Assembly: GCA_015231815.1 (NCBI GenBank)
Contig: JADGAW010000114.1
Coordinates: 1 to 7,004 of the forward strand
Origin: Nitrospinota bacterium
GTDB taxonomy: Bacteria; Nitrospinota_A; JADGAW01
DNA length: 7,004 nucleotides
Direction of reading: 5' to 3'
Shown here: one piece after another, positions 1 to 6,292 of the stretch
Layout: each line of letters starts with the position of its first letter
Numbering within the stretch: position 1 is the first letter of the stretch
Program-made: the position numbers and the translations under genes
Notes under the pieces: model-generated
What the model was told of the DNA's origin: nothing
Seen by the model: only the letters and a program-made list of their open reading frames with translations
Database searches by the model: none

Positions 1-941
1 ATCATAGATTCCTGAAGATAATAAGAAGAAAGGTAGCCGCATTTAATATTAGCATATGGGCGTTTCTCCTTCATCTTTTTTAGTTCATTTTCGCAAATAA
101 TCTTGGCTTCTGCTTCTGATATGCCATTCTTTTTACATGTATGCCCGATAATGACTACGGCATGATTTTTCGTTGTGGCAATTACTGGAATTCCTGATTC
201 AACATAACGGTAAATGATTTTTTCAAACTGAACCACCTCATATGTTTTCTTGGAATAATATTCGGGGTGAAAATTATTCGAGGCGATAATTTCACATATC
301 TGATGGACAGTAATGCCTTTGGAAGGAAGATGCCTTCCAAAACGAAGGTCTTTGGTTTGCGAATTGATTTGAAAGGGATAGACCTCTTTATATTCACTGT
401 ATTTTGACGAATAGTAGCGTAGCACCATCCACAAAGATGTATGAGCACATACCATGACGTTCGTATCTTGTTGGGAAAAGGGGAAACCATGAACAGACAA
501 CACCTTTCCGAAGACTTCCACCTCAAAGTCATGACCAAGGACATAATAGGTTTTCCCTAATTTTTTGTGATCAAAGACTGTTTTCCCGATGCAAGAAATA
601 TTAAGGTTGAAAACAGTACAAAACCCGATATAGCTGTCTTGATAGTTATCTAAGTTGAAGATTTCCTTTCCTGGGATTTTGCGGGAAAAAAAGTGAACCC
701 GCTTCACAAACCTGTCATAATGCTTAAAGACCTTTGAATAGTAGTTTGAATACATTGACCGATAGTCCTTGTCAATATATTTTTTTTCAACAACAATGGA
801 AACTACGTATCCGTCAATAAACTTGAGAAACTTTTTGTGCCGAGGAAGAGAAGTGTTGACATTGAGGTCAGTAGTGAAAACCTTCTCCAAAGTGTCTGTG
901 CTATCGATATGTATAATTTCGATAAGTTCTTTTAAATGCAT
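1..941 (-). CDS. Partial gene: papain-like cysteine peptidase-type protein with a conserved N-terminal domain (C-terminus beyond the left edge)
   Basis: The reverse complement reads open without a stop from the ATG at 941 to the window edge, giving 313 codons. Residues 1-150 form an N-terminal region with an aromatic and charged block at 55-85 (YIDKDY ... YYSKVFKHYDRF ... HFF) and a YIGF ... IGKT stretch at 104-121. Residues 157-172 read QQDTNVMVCAHTSLWM: Cys165 opens a helix and has Gln157/158 just upstream, like the nucleophile and oxyanion glutamine of papain-fold enzymes. A GRHLPSKGIT segment lies at 202-211. His260 in NHAVVIIGH, after the strand IPVIAT, fits the catalytic histidine; the third residue would lie off the edge. 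I recall similar unnamed bacterial proteins with the same block order, but cannot search. No signal peptide or membrane segment is visible, so it is probably cytoplasmic. The start has no Shine-Dalgarno sequence. It could be a peptidase, a transglutaminase-like enzyme or an inactive relative; the fold is inferred, the substrate unknown. Confidence 0.75.
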   Translation of the reverse strand, partial: MHLKELIEIIHIDSTDTLEKVFTTDLNVNTSLPRHKKFLKFIDGYVVSIVVEKKYIDKDYRSMYSNYYSKVFKHYDRFVKRVHFFSRKIPGKEIFNLDNYQDSYIGFCTVFNLNISCIGKTVFDHKKLGKTYYVLGHDFEVEVFGKVLSVHGFPFSQQDTNVMVCAHTSLWMVLRYYSSKYSEYKEVYPFQINSQTKDLRFGRHLPSKGITVHQICEIIASNNFHPEYYSKKTYEVVQFEKIIYRYVESGIPVIATTKNHAVVIIGHTCKKNGISEAEAKIICENELKKMKEKRPYANIKCGYLSSYYLQESM

Positions 942-972
942 AATGATTAACTAAAAACAAATGAATTTATGT

Positions 973-998
973 ATTATATCCTGAAGTGTGTATGTCAA
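973..998 (-). promoter_or_regulatory. Candidate promoter for the peptidase-like gene
   Basis: On the minus strand TTGACA (998-993) is followed by TATAAT (978-973). Both hexamers match the sigma-70 consensus exactly and lie 32 bases or more before the ATG at 941. The spacer is only 14 bases against the usual 16-18, so function is doubtful unless a regulator reshapes the DNA. One arm of a 9-base inverted repeat lies inside the spacer. Confidence 0.25.
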
Positions 999-1043
999 GG
1001 TTTTTATGGGCAGGTTTGGGCATCAAAGTTTCATCACACTTCA
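982..1043. repeat. Spaced inverted repeat TGAAGTGTG / CACACTTCA
   Basis: TGAAGTGTG at 982-990 is perfectly complementary to CACACTTCA at 1035-1043, with 44 bases between. The left arm falls between the two hexamers of the candidate leftward promoter, so the pair could be two operator half-sites or the base of a long stem. A 9-base match in 420 bases is uncommon but could be chance. No regulator gene is visible nearby. Confidence 0.3.
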
Positions 1044-1116
1044 AGGCAAAAGGTGTTGGTGCATATAAGAGTGCCTTAAAGATTTTATAGAGGATTATCT
1101 CGAAATGCGCTATATA

Positions 1117-1133
1117 GAGAGGAAATTCCTCTC
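1117..1133. repeat. Palindrome GAGAGGAA-A-TTCCTCTC
   Basis: Two perfect 8-base arms surround a single A. As RNA the practical hairpin would be a 6-base GC-containing stem (GAGAGG/CCTCTC) with a 5-base AAATT loop; as DNA it is a symmetric site suited to a dimeric protein. There is no T-tract on either side, so an intrinsic terminator is unlikely. It lies about 230 bases before dus and 175 bases before the peptidase-like gene. Confidence 0.4.
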
Positions 1134-1146
1134 CCTTGCTTTGCAC

Positions 1147-1217
1147 AAATTCAGGAGTGGGGAGGGTTGAATTTACATAAAGAAATATCCACTGACAATA
1201 TTCAGGGGGTTAGGAGG
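1147..1217. repeat. Two similar G-rich segments, the first flanked by a short inverted repeat
   Basis: ATTCAGGAGTGGGGAGGG begins at 1149, and a similar TATTCAGGGGGTTAGGAGG begins at 1199. They share TTCAGG followed by G runs and AGG, which looks like a degenerate direct repeat about 50 bases apart. The first is enclosed by AAATTCA (1147-1153) and TGAATTT (1168-1174), a 7-base stem with a 14-base loop. Such G-rich strings stand out in this AT-rich DNA. They could be remnants of an intergenic repeat family; no function can be assigned. Confidence 0.3.
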
Positions 1218-1297
1218 TAAAATCTTATAGAATTATACATGTGTTAATTGGAGACTCATTACCATAGGAAATCAACAATCAAATACACTTCTTGCTA

Positions 1298-1329
1298 TTG
1301 CCCATCATCGTTTAAAATCATACTATTTG
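1298..1329 (+). promoter_or_regulatory. Candidate Bacteroidota-type promoter for dus-serB
   Basis: TTG at 1298-1300 is followed, after 20 bases, by TACTATTTG at 1321-1329. The Bacteroidota vegetative promoter is TTG near -33 and TAnnTTTG near -7, with 19-21 bases between; here the -7 box has one extra base between TA and TTTG. Transcription would begin near 1336, giving a leader of about 26 bases before the ATG at 1362, a plausible length. The sequence was matched by eye only. Confidence 0.35.
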
Positions 1330-1361
1330 CTACGCAGAACATAAAATAACCTAACCTCATA

Positions 1362-2372
1362 ATGTCCTCAGACTTAATTCTTCCGGTCAGTATTGGCTCC
1401 GTGACCCTTGAAAACAACATCATTTGTGCTCCAATGGCGGGTATTACTAATTTCCCCAACCGCTCGATTCTTGAAATGTATAAGCCGGGGTTAATGTTTA
1501 CAGAAATGGTAAGTATTAACGCTCTTTCCTTTAAAGGTAAAAAAACCGTTGGAATGCTTGAACATTTGGAAAAGCATAAAGTTCCCGTTGGCATTCAGGT
1601 TTTTGGTTCAGACGAAGAGTACTTTAACAAAGCGGTTTTGTTTATTGAGGAAAAATTTAACCCTGCCATTATTGATATCAATATGGCATGTCCTGCCAAG
1701 AGGGTAATACGAAGTAATAATGGTGCATCCATGATGAGGGACGAAGATAAAAGTGCCAAAATTGTTGAATGCTTGGTAAAAAAACTTAAAACACCACTTA
1801 CTGCAAAGTTAAGAATTGGATTTGATAGTGACTCCCTCAATATAAAGTCAATGGCAAAAAAGCTTGAAGCTGCTGGAATTGCAGCTATTACGGTTCATGG
1901 AAGAACTGCAAAGCAGATGTATTCAGGTCAATCTGACCCGCAACTGATTTTTGAATGTGCAGAAGAACTTAATGTTCCGGTTTTTTATAGTGGTGACCTT
2001 TTTAGCATGGAATATTGTCAGGAAATACTTTCTCAAGGTAAGGTTGCTGGTTTAATGCTTGCCAGAGGTCTTCTTGGAAGCCCTTGGTTAATTGAAGAAG
2101 TAATTCATGGAAAACATGTAACAATGTCCCAGAAAGAAATCGGAGATATTCTTTTAAAACAATTTGACCTATTTATTCAATATCTTGGTGAATACAAAGG
2201 ATTTACCGAAATGAAAAAGCATCTGGGGTGGTATTCAAAGGGGCTAACATCAGGTAAGGAGTTCAGAAGAGTGGTAAACTATGAAACCTCAATCGAGGAG
2301 CAAAAAAAAAATATAATAGACTTTTTTTATCACAATAAACTTAAGACCCCGGTTAAACCGGAAAGAAAATAA
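1362..2372 (+). CDS. dusB: tRNA-dihydrouridine synthase, DusB-like
   Basis: This 336-residue flavoenzyme would reduce uridines to dihydrouridine in the D-loop of tRNA, using FMN and NADPH. Family landmarks appear in order: APMAGITNFPNR (23-34, FMN site), FTEMVS (46-51), DINMACPAK (105-113) with the expected catalytic acid Cys110, KLR (149-151), HGRTAKQMYSG (179-189), and KKHLGWYSKGL (285-295) in the C-terminal tRNA-binding helical domain. The length is normal for DusB. Several usually conserved positions differ: NMAC for the common NMGC, YSGDL (209-213) for ANGDI, and LARGLLGSPW (233-242) for IGRGxxGNPW. The key Cys, Lys, Arg and His remain, so an active enzyme is likely. The ATG has no Shine-Dalgarno sequence but an A/T-rich leader. 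It is first of a likely two-gene operon with serB. Assignment to Dus is secure; the DusB subtype is inferred. Confidence 0.93.
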   Translation: MSSDLILPVSIGSVTLENNIICAPMAGITNFPNRSILEMYKPGLMFTEMVSINALSFKGKKTVGMLEHLEKHKVPVGIQVFGSDEEYFNKAVLFIEEKFNPAIIDINMACPAKRVIRSNNGASMMRDEDKSAKIVECLVKKLKTPLTAKLRIGFDSDSLNIKSMAKKLEAAGIAAITVHGRTAKQMYSGQSDPQLIFECAEELNVPVFYSGDLFSMEYCQEILSQGKVAGLMLARGLLGSPWLIEEVIHGKHVTMSQKEIGDILLKQFDLFIQYLGEYKGFTEMKKHLGWYSKGLTSGKEFRRVVNYETSIEEQKKNIIDFFYHNKLKTPVKPERK

Positions 2373-2393
2373 CTATGTAAACCAATACATGCA

Positions 2394-3587
2394 ATGAAAG
2401 AAAAAGAATATATTCTTGTATCAATTTATGGTAAGGACAAGCCAGGAATTACTGCATCAATTACTAAAATTCTTGCTGAACATTCAGTTGATTTAATTAA
2501 TATCGACCAAGCCGCAGTTCATGGAAGGCTTACCCTCTATCTGTTAATTGGAATTGAAAAACATAACCTTAATTCAGAAACTGTTCTGAAAGAACTATTA
2601 TTTAAAGCAAAGCAGCTTGGGCTTGACTTAGATTTCGCTGCCTTTGACAGCGATAAAGTATTTGATAATCAAAAGTACAAATATTTTGCCATAACCTGTC
2701 TTGGAGAAAATGTAAATTCTGGTGCTGTAGCGGCAATATCTGAAATTCTTGCATCAAAAAACCTAAATATTGAGAACATAAAAAAACTTGCCCATAAAAA
2801 CCTTAACTGTTTTGAAATTATTGCAAAAACAGAGCAGTTTGATATTAAATCCAAGGAGCTGACCAAAAGTCTCATGCCCCTTAATGCCCAGTACAACATC
2901 GACATTGCCGTACAAAAGGAAACAATCTACCGAAAATCAAAACGACTTGTTGTTATGGATATGGATTCAACCCTTATTCAGGTTGAAGTTATTGATGAAC
3001 TGGCAAAACTGCTTAATGTTGGAGAAAAAGTAAGCCAAATTACGGAAAAAGCAATGAACGGAGAAATTGATTTCACCGAATCACTTAGGCAAAGGGTTGC
3101 TCTCCTCAAGGGTTTACCGGAAGAAAAGCTTACCGAAGTTTATAACAACATTCCTTTTACCAAAGGAGCAAAAAGGCTTATAAAGGTTTTGAAAAAACTG
3201 GGGTATAAAACAGCGGTACTGAGTGGAGGGTTTGATTTTTTTACCTCGAGGCTTAAGGAAGAACTTGGACTTGATTACGCCTATTCAAATAGGTTGGAAA
3301 TCAAGGACGGTAAACTTACAGGAAATGTTATTGGAGAAATTGTTACAGGAAAAAGAAAAGCAGAGCTTTTAATTTCAATTGCTGAGGAACTTGGAATATC
3401 TCTTGATCAAACAATTGCAATCGGCGATGGTGCAAATGATTTAAAAATGATTTCAAAAGCAGGACTCGGAATTGCCTTTAACGCAAAACCAAAGGTACGT
3501 GAAGAAGCCGGAACATTTGTAAGCTCAAATGGTCTTGACTCAATCCTCTATCTTCTCGGTATCAGCGAACATGACATGGAGCTATAA
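2394..3587 (+). CDS. serB: Phosphoserine phosphatase with two N-terminal ACT domains
   Basis: It catalyses the last step of serine synthesis, hydrolysing O-phospho-L-serine to serine in the cytoplasm with Mg2+. The 397-residue protein has an ACT domain at about 5-80 (GKDKPGITASIT), a second ACT-like domain at about 95-173, and a HAD phosphatase domain from about 183. Motif I is DMDSTL with nucleophile Asp189 and acid/base Asp191; Glu198, Phe227 and Arg234 align with the substrate-binding residues of the Methanocaldococcus enzyme; motif II is SGGF (Ser277); the motif III lysine is in GKRKAE (319-324); the metal site is GDGAND (Asp345, Asp349). All catalytic residues are present. The double-ACT form is common in Bacteroidota and Actinobacteria, and ACT domains suggest control by serine or another amino acid. 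The start is 21 bases after the dus stop; an ATG at 2387 is out of frame. Probably co-transcribed with dus. Confidence 0.96.
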   Translation: MKEKEYILVSIYGKDKPGITASITKILAEHSVDLINIDQAAVHGRLTLYLLIGIEKHNLNSETVLKELLFKAKQLGLDLDFAAFDSDKVFDNQKYKYFAITCLGENVNSGAVAAISEILASKNLNIENIKKLAHKNLNCFEIIAKTEQFDIKSKELTKSLMPLNAQYNIDIAVQKETIYRKSKRLVVMDMDSTLIQVEVIDELAKLLNVGEKVSQITEKAMNGEIDFTESLRQRVALLKGLPEEKLTEVYNNIPFTKGAKRLIKVLKKLGYKTAVLSGGFDFFTSRLKEELGLDYAYSNRLEIKDGKLTGNVIGEIVTGKRKAELLISIAEELGISLDQTIAIGDGANDLKMISKAGLGIAFNAKPKVREEAGTFVSSNGLDSILYLLGISEHDMEL

Positions 3588-3612
3588 AGTTACTTCAAAC
3601 TCATTTGATTCT

Positions 3613-3637
3613 CAGCATAAGGGAATTTCTCATGCTG
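3613..3637. terminator. Weak hairpin in the convergent gap after serB
   Basis: CAGCAT (3613-3618) pairs with ATGCTG (3632-3637) around a 13-base loop, in the 66-base gap between the converging serB and 91-residue genes. Neither side has a strong T-tract, so it is at best a weak bidirectional terminator, proposed mainly because of its position. Confidence 0.25.
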
Positions 3638-3653
3638 GTATTACCTACCGTTT

Positions 3654-3929
3654 CTACTCTTTATCTTTGAGGAATTGATCGTACCTGACAAAACCGCTGC
3701 TTTCAGGTTGTTTTGAATTGTTGTCTGTTTTGTAGCAAAAGACGTTAAAGGTGTAGGCAAGCAGGTTACCCTCATTATCTGTTGCGTTGTGAAGTTCTAT
3801 TTTAGAGTAGCCTTTTTGGGAGTATGCCTGAATAATTTCTTCTTGTGTTTTAAATTTTGAGAAGTAGGAGTTACTTATGGTTTCAGTAAACTTATGCTGA
3901 AGTCCTGCTTCTTCAAAACCTTCCGACAT
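3654..3929 (-). CDS. Hypothetical protein, 91 residues, last gene of the lipoprotein cassette
   Basis: I do not recognise this family. The protein is hydrophilic, with no signal peptide, membrane segment or obvious catalytic motif. Residues 26-42 (FKTQEEIIQAYSQKGYS) look like a short helix leading into a beta-rich stretch at about 43-67 (IELHNATDNEGN, then AYTFNVFCYK), suggesting a small alpha/beta domain; the tail is polar and charged. Only one base separates its ATG from the TAA of the upstream gene, so translation is probably coupled, which supports it being a real gene despite its size. It converges with serB. Being last in a unit with a lipoprotein and an exported protein, it may work with them, but lacking a signal it would stay in the cytoplasm unless exported another way. 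Confidence 0.65.
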   Translation of the reverse strand: MSEGFEEAGLQHKFTETISNSYFSKFKTQEEIIQAYSQKGYSKIELHNATDNEGNLLAYTFNVFCYKTDNNSKQPESSGFVRYDQFLKDKE

Positions 3930-3930
3930 C

Positions 3931-4257
3931 TTACTTACAATCCAGAAGAAGTTTTGGCAGCTCTTTCAAAGCCGTTTCCTTAATCCAGCCCTGAACATAC
4001 TTTTTGTTTTTTGAATAGGCACCTAAAGCCCATTCTCCCTGATTTTTTCCTTTAATAATCCAAAGGATTTTTTCACCTTTCAGACTGACTTCTTTTGTCC
4101 CGGCTCCGGTAAATTCCAGAAAGGAAATTTTTTCGTTCATTTGGAGAACGTAAGCAGTATCAGATGAACCCAGATCAGCGATAGTAATTTCACAGGACTG
4201 AGCAACTCCAACATTAAGTAAGAATAGAGTTGAAAGAGTAAGTAAACCTTTTTTCAT
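3931..4257 (-). CDS. Small exported protein with a possible SH3-like domain
   Basis: Read from the ATG at 4257 the protein is 108 residues and starts with a textbook Sec signal peptide: MKK, a hydrophobic core (LLTLSTLFLLNVGV), then AQS before Cys22. An ATG four codons upstream (4269) is also possible and would add MPPT; I prefer the internal one for the signal peptide. The sequence before Cys22 (AQSC) is a poor lipobox, so cleavage by signal peptidase I to a soluble periplasmic protein is more likely than lipidation. The mature part is short and beta-rich and ends in YVQGWIKETALKEL, which resembles the closing GW(V/I)...L element of bacterial SH3-like domains; this is a structural guess. Cys22 and the penultimate Cys107 are its only cysteines and bracket the domain, so a disulfide is plausible. 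It begins 20 bases after the lipoprotein stop (8 if 4269 is used). Confidence 0.7.
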   Translation of the reverse strand: MKKGLLTLSTLFLLNVGVAQSCEITIADLGSSDTAYVLQMNEKISFLEFTGAGTKEVSLKGEKILWIIKGKNQGEWALGAYSKNKKYVQGWIKETALKELPKLLLDCK

Positions 4258-4277
4258 AGTAGGGGGCATTAGAGGTT

Positions 4278-6215
4278 TTATTTTTTTGAAAGAATTTTTT
4301 GTAGAACAAGATTAATTTGACTCTCAACCTTATACGTTTCGGTTTCAGGTAAAAGAAACTTTGCTTTTACCAGTGAAAGAAGAGCACCGTTTAGGTGAGA
4401 GATTTTTTCCTGCTGTAATGCTCTGGCTAAATATGTATTTCCTGGGTTACTAAATTTTCCCAAAATAGTTTTAAGCATTTCATGAACAGTTTCTCTGATT
4501 GTATCGGCAACAACTTCTTTATCGGAGCCAATCTCAAGAGGGTCGCTTACAATGCCTTCACTTTCAAAACCGTCACTATAGCTATCCTCAACAAAATGTT
4601 TTTTATCTAAACTGTCCGAATAAACTTTCTCTCCCGTTGCTGCATCGTAAAGAATATAAATAATTGAGAGGGAGCATTCCTTTTTTACCTTTCCACTTTT
4701 TACTTCTATGATTTTCATTTTTTGACTTTCAAGCTGCCGCTGCTGTTCTTCTGGATTTAATAAATCAGTTGCTCGTTCAACATTGAGAGGAACCTTTTTT
4801 AATGAAAGTTGTGGAGTGTCAACACTTTTGAGATCAAGGAAAAGTATTTTTCCTGTCAAAATAAAGTCAATTCCGATTTTTTTTCTTAGTAAGCTTAATG
4901 TTGCACTATCAATAAAACCAGATTTTTTTCTTGAATCCTTTACCAGAACGGGAGTGATAATTTCTCTATTTACTGCTTCAACTCCATTCAACTCTTCTTT
5001 TAACAAATCTGCATACACATAGTCGGCAAAAAGATTTCCATTATCACCATCCAGTTCATTCTCTTCAAAGGCCATAAGCCCTAACTTGAGGGTTAATTCC
5101 TTAATGATTTTTTTCTTTATGGATGAATCATCATTGCTGTTTTCCATAAGTTGGTTTATTTTTTCTTCTACAGCATAGGCAAGCCCTAACATTTTTTTGT
5201 TCAAAGCAGTTGTTTTAACCGCTTCCCACTTTTTCTTTAATTTTGCAATAGCTTTTTTAAAGCCTTTATCACTTTTAATTTCAGGAAAGGCGTTCATTGC
5301 CTTAATAAAGTTCACATTTGCTGAAACCAAATCTCCAAGAATTAAAGCTCTTTTCCCTGAAAGATATAAATCATCACCAAATTTTTGGTTTATTGCAAAA
5401 AGTTTTTGTTTAACATTGGGGTCTTCCGGATTATAGGTCAAAGCTTTGAGGTAACTTTCCCTTGCTGGTTCAATTAACCCCTGCTTTAAGAGGTTTTCTG
5501 CTTTTTGAAAATTATAGTAATAAGAATCTCTGTATCGTAATAAGTCTTTCAGTTCACTTATTCTTTGATCTTCTGGTGCTACTTCCTGAAGCTTTTCGAT
5601 TAATTCCCCGGCATTTTTATATTTTTCCTGGGCAATGAGTTTTTTTACTTCCTCTGATTTGTCATAAATATATTTTCTTTTTGTCTCCTCCAATAGCATC
5701 TTAACGTCTTTATAATCCGGGTTTAACTCATAAAGCTGTTCAAAATGATTGAGAGCAGTATCAACTTCATCCATAAATAGTGCCGCCGACCCTTGTTCAT
5801 AGAGGTACTCAATTTTTGATTTAATTTCTTTCGTTTTTTCCATATAAAGAGCACGTTCCTCTAAGTATTTCTCCTTAAACTTTTTAACTTCTGGTTGATT
5901 GTCAGCAAGAAGAAGAAGGTTTTCAAGCCTTTTATCGGTAAGTGCCACAACTTCCGGGTTTAATGACACTAACCCTTTATAGTCTTTATAAACCTTTTCT
6001 AATTCCCGTTTTACATATTCTTTCTGAGCGATTTCCAGTCTTTCTAAAAACTCTTTGTTTGATGGACTCAGTGAATATGCCTTTTTAAGAAGATAAACAG
6101 ATTCTTCCAGTTGTCCTTCCATGTATAGCTGATTGCCTCGGTCAAATTCCTTTTGACCCAAAGCAGTACAGGAAAACAAAAATAACATTAGGGAAAAAAC
6201 CAGTATGTTTTTCAT
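4278..6215 (-). CDS. TPR-repeat lipoprotein with a CsgG-like region
   Basis: The 645-residue protein from the ATG at 6215 begins MKNILVFSLMLFLFSC, a lipoprotein signal with Cys16 as the expected lipidated residue; a TTG at 6230 would add five residues and spoil the signal. TPR-like helical repeats follow, clearest at about 27-56 (GNQLYMEGQLEESVYLLKKA), 139-174, 234-272 and 279-313, each with the usual Gly/Ala spacing and a closing NP or SP turn. A mixed alpha/beta region from about 375 resembles the CsgG/LpoB-type fold: LGLMAFEEN (378-386), a helix, then IGIDFILTGKILFLDL (447-462), a later LYDAATGEKVYSDSL (522-536) and the helix VVADTIRETVHEMLKTIL (568-585). A final helical hairpin (591-628) looks like another TPR. 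It is probably anchored in the outer membrane facing the periplasm, as a scaffold or assembly factor for an unknown partner. The CsgG link is by pattern, not search. Two small genes follow within 20 bases and are probably co-expressed. Confidence 0.9.
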   Translation of the reverse strand: MKNILVFSLMLFLFSCTALGQKEFDRGNQLYMEGQLEESVYLLKKAYSLSPSNKEFLERLEIAQKEYVKRELEKVYKDYKGLVSLNPEVVALTDKRLENLLLLADNQPEVKKFKEKYLEERALYMEKTKEIKSKIEYLYEQGSAALFMDEVDTALNHFEQLYELNPDYKDVKMLLEETKRKYIYDKSEEVKKLIAQEKYKNAGELIEKLQEVAPEDQRISELKDLLRYRDSYYYNFQKAENLLKQGLIEPARESYLKALTYNPEDPNVKQKLFAINQKFGDDLYLSGKRALILGDLVSANVNFIKAMNAFPEIKSDKGFKKAIAKLKKKWEAVKTTALNKKMLGLAYAVEEKINQLMENSNDDSSIKKKIIKELTLKLGLMAFEENELDGDNGNLFADYVYADLLKEELNGVEAVNREIITPVLVKDSRKKSGFIDSATLSLLRKKIGIDFILTGKILFLDLKSVDTPQLSLKKVPLNVERATDLLNPEEQQRQLESQKMKIIEVKSGKVKKECSLSIIYILYDAATGEKVYSDSLDKKHFVEDSYSDGFESEGIVSDPLEIGSDKEVVADTIRETVHEMLKTILGKFSNPGNTYLARALQQEKISHLNGALLSLVKAKFLLPETETYKVESQINLVLQKILSKK

Positions 6216-6259
6216 GTTAAGACATATCAAGTTAGCGGATAATTTTAATAAAAAGCTTG

Positions 6260-6265
6260 ATTATA
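6260..6265 (-). promoter_or_regulatory. Possible -10 element before the lipoprotein cassette
   Basis: The 77-base gap between acylphosphatase and the lipoprotein ATG is very AT-rich and holds a perfect TATAAT on the minus strand, 44 bases before that ATG. No good -35 box stands 16-18 bases upstream (ACACTT at best). The gap is longer than others on this strand, so the cassette may have its own promoter, but readthrough from purE-acyP is equally possible. Confidence 0.2.
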
Positions 6266-6292
6266 AAGGAATTCTGAGAAAAAAGTGTACTA

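Larger units (their letters stand above)
942..1361. other. Divergent intergenic region, 420 bases without a credible gene
   Basis: This stretch separates the leftward peptidase-like gene from the rightward dus-serB pair. Stops are frequent in the frames I read, and I found no convincing coding sequence. It holds a candidate promoter for each flanking gene, a spaced 9-base inverted repeat, a 17-base hairpin-type palindrome and two similar G-rich segments, each listed separately. I see no tRNA shape. A small RNA cannot be excluded by eye. Confidence 0.7.

Noticed and set aside
182..544. A 120-codon minus-strand frame inside the left-edge gene
   Set aside because: It overlaps the 313-codon peptidase-like frame on the same strand in another phase, and its translation has no recognisable motif. 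The longer frame carries the coherent protein pattern.
1..941. Possibility that the left region is a decayed pseudogene
   Set aside because: The minus-strand frame was read base by base and has no stop or frameshift from 941 to the edge, and the motifs all fall in one phase.
769..954. A 61-codon plus-strand frame
   Set aside because: It lies antisense to the start of the peptidase-like gene and shows no protein-like features.
1117..1133. The GAGAGGAA palindrome as an intrinsic terminator
   Set aside because: There is no T-tract after it on either strand and no gene ends toward it from either side.
942..1361. CRISPR array, tRNA or mobile element end in the intergenic region
   Set aside because: The repeats are only two degenerate copies, no cloverleaf could be found by eye, and there is no transposase or target-site duplication.
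1295..1840. Two minus-strand frames opposite dus
   Set aside because: They are antisense to a confident tRNA-dihydrouridine synthase gene and show no family motif.
2669..2905. A 78-codon minus-strand frame opposite serB
   Set aside because: Antisense to the ACT domains of SerB; the hydrophobic stretches follow from the complementary codons.
4783..5436. Two 79-codon plus-strand frames opposite the lipoprotein
   Set aside because: Both are antisense to the 645-residue TPR lipoprotein and have no independent support.
6216..6230. TTG start five codons upstream of the lipoprotein ATG
   Set aside because: It would put ICLN before the signal peptide. The ATG at 6215 gives the standard MKN start and a normal distance to the lipobox cysteine.
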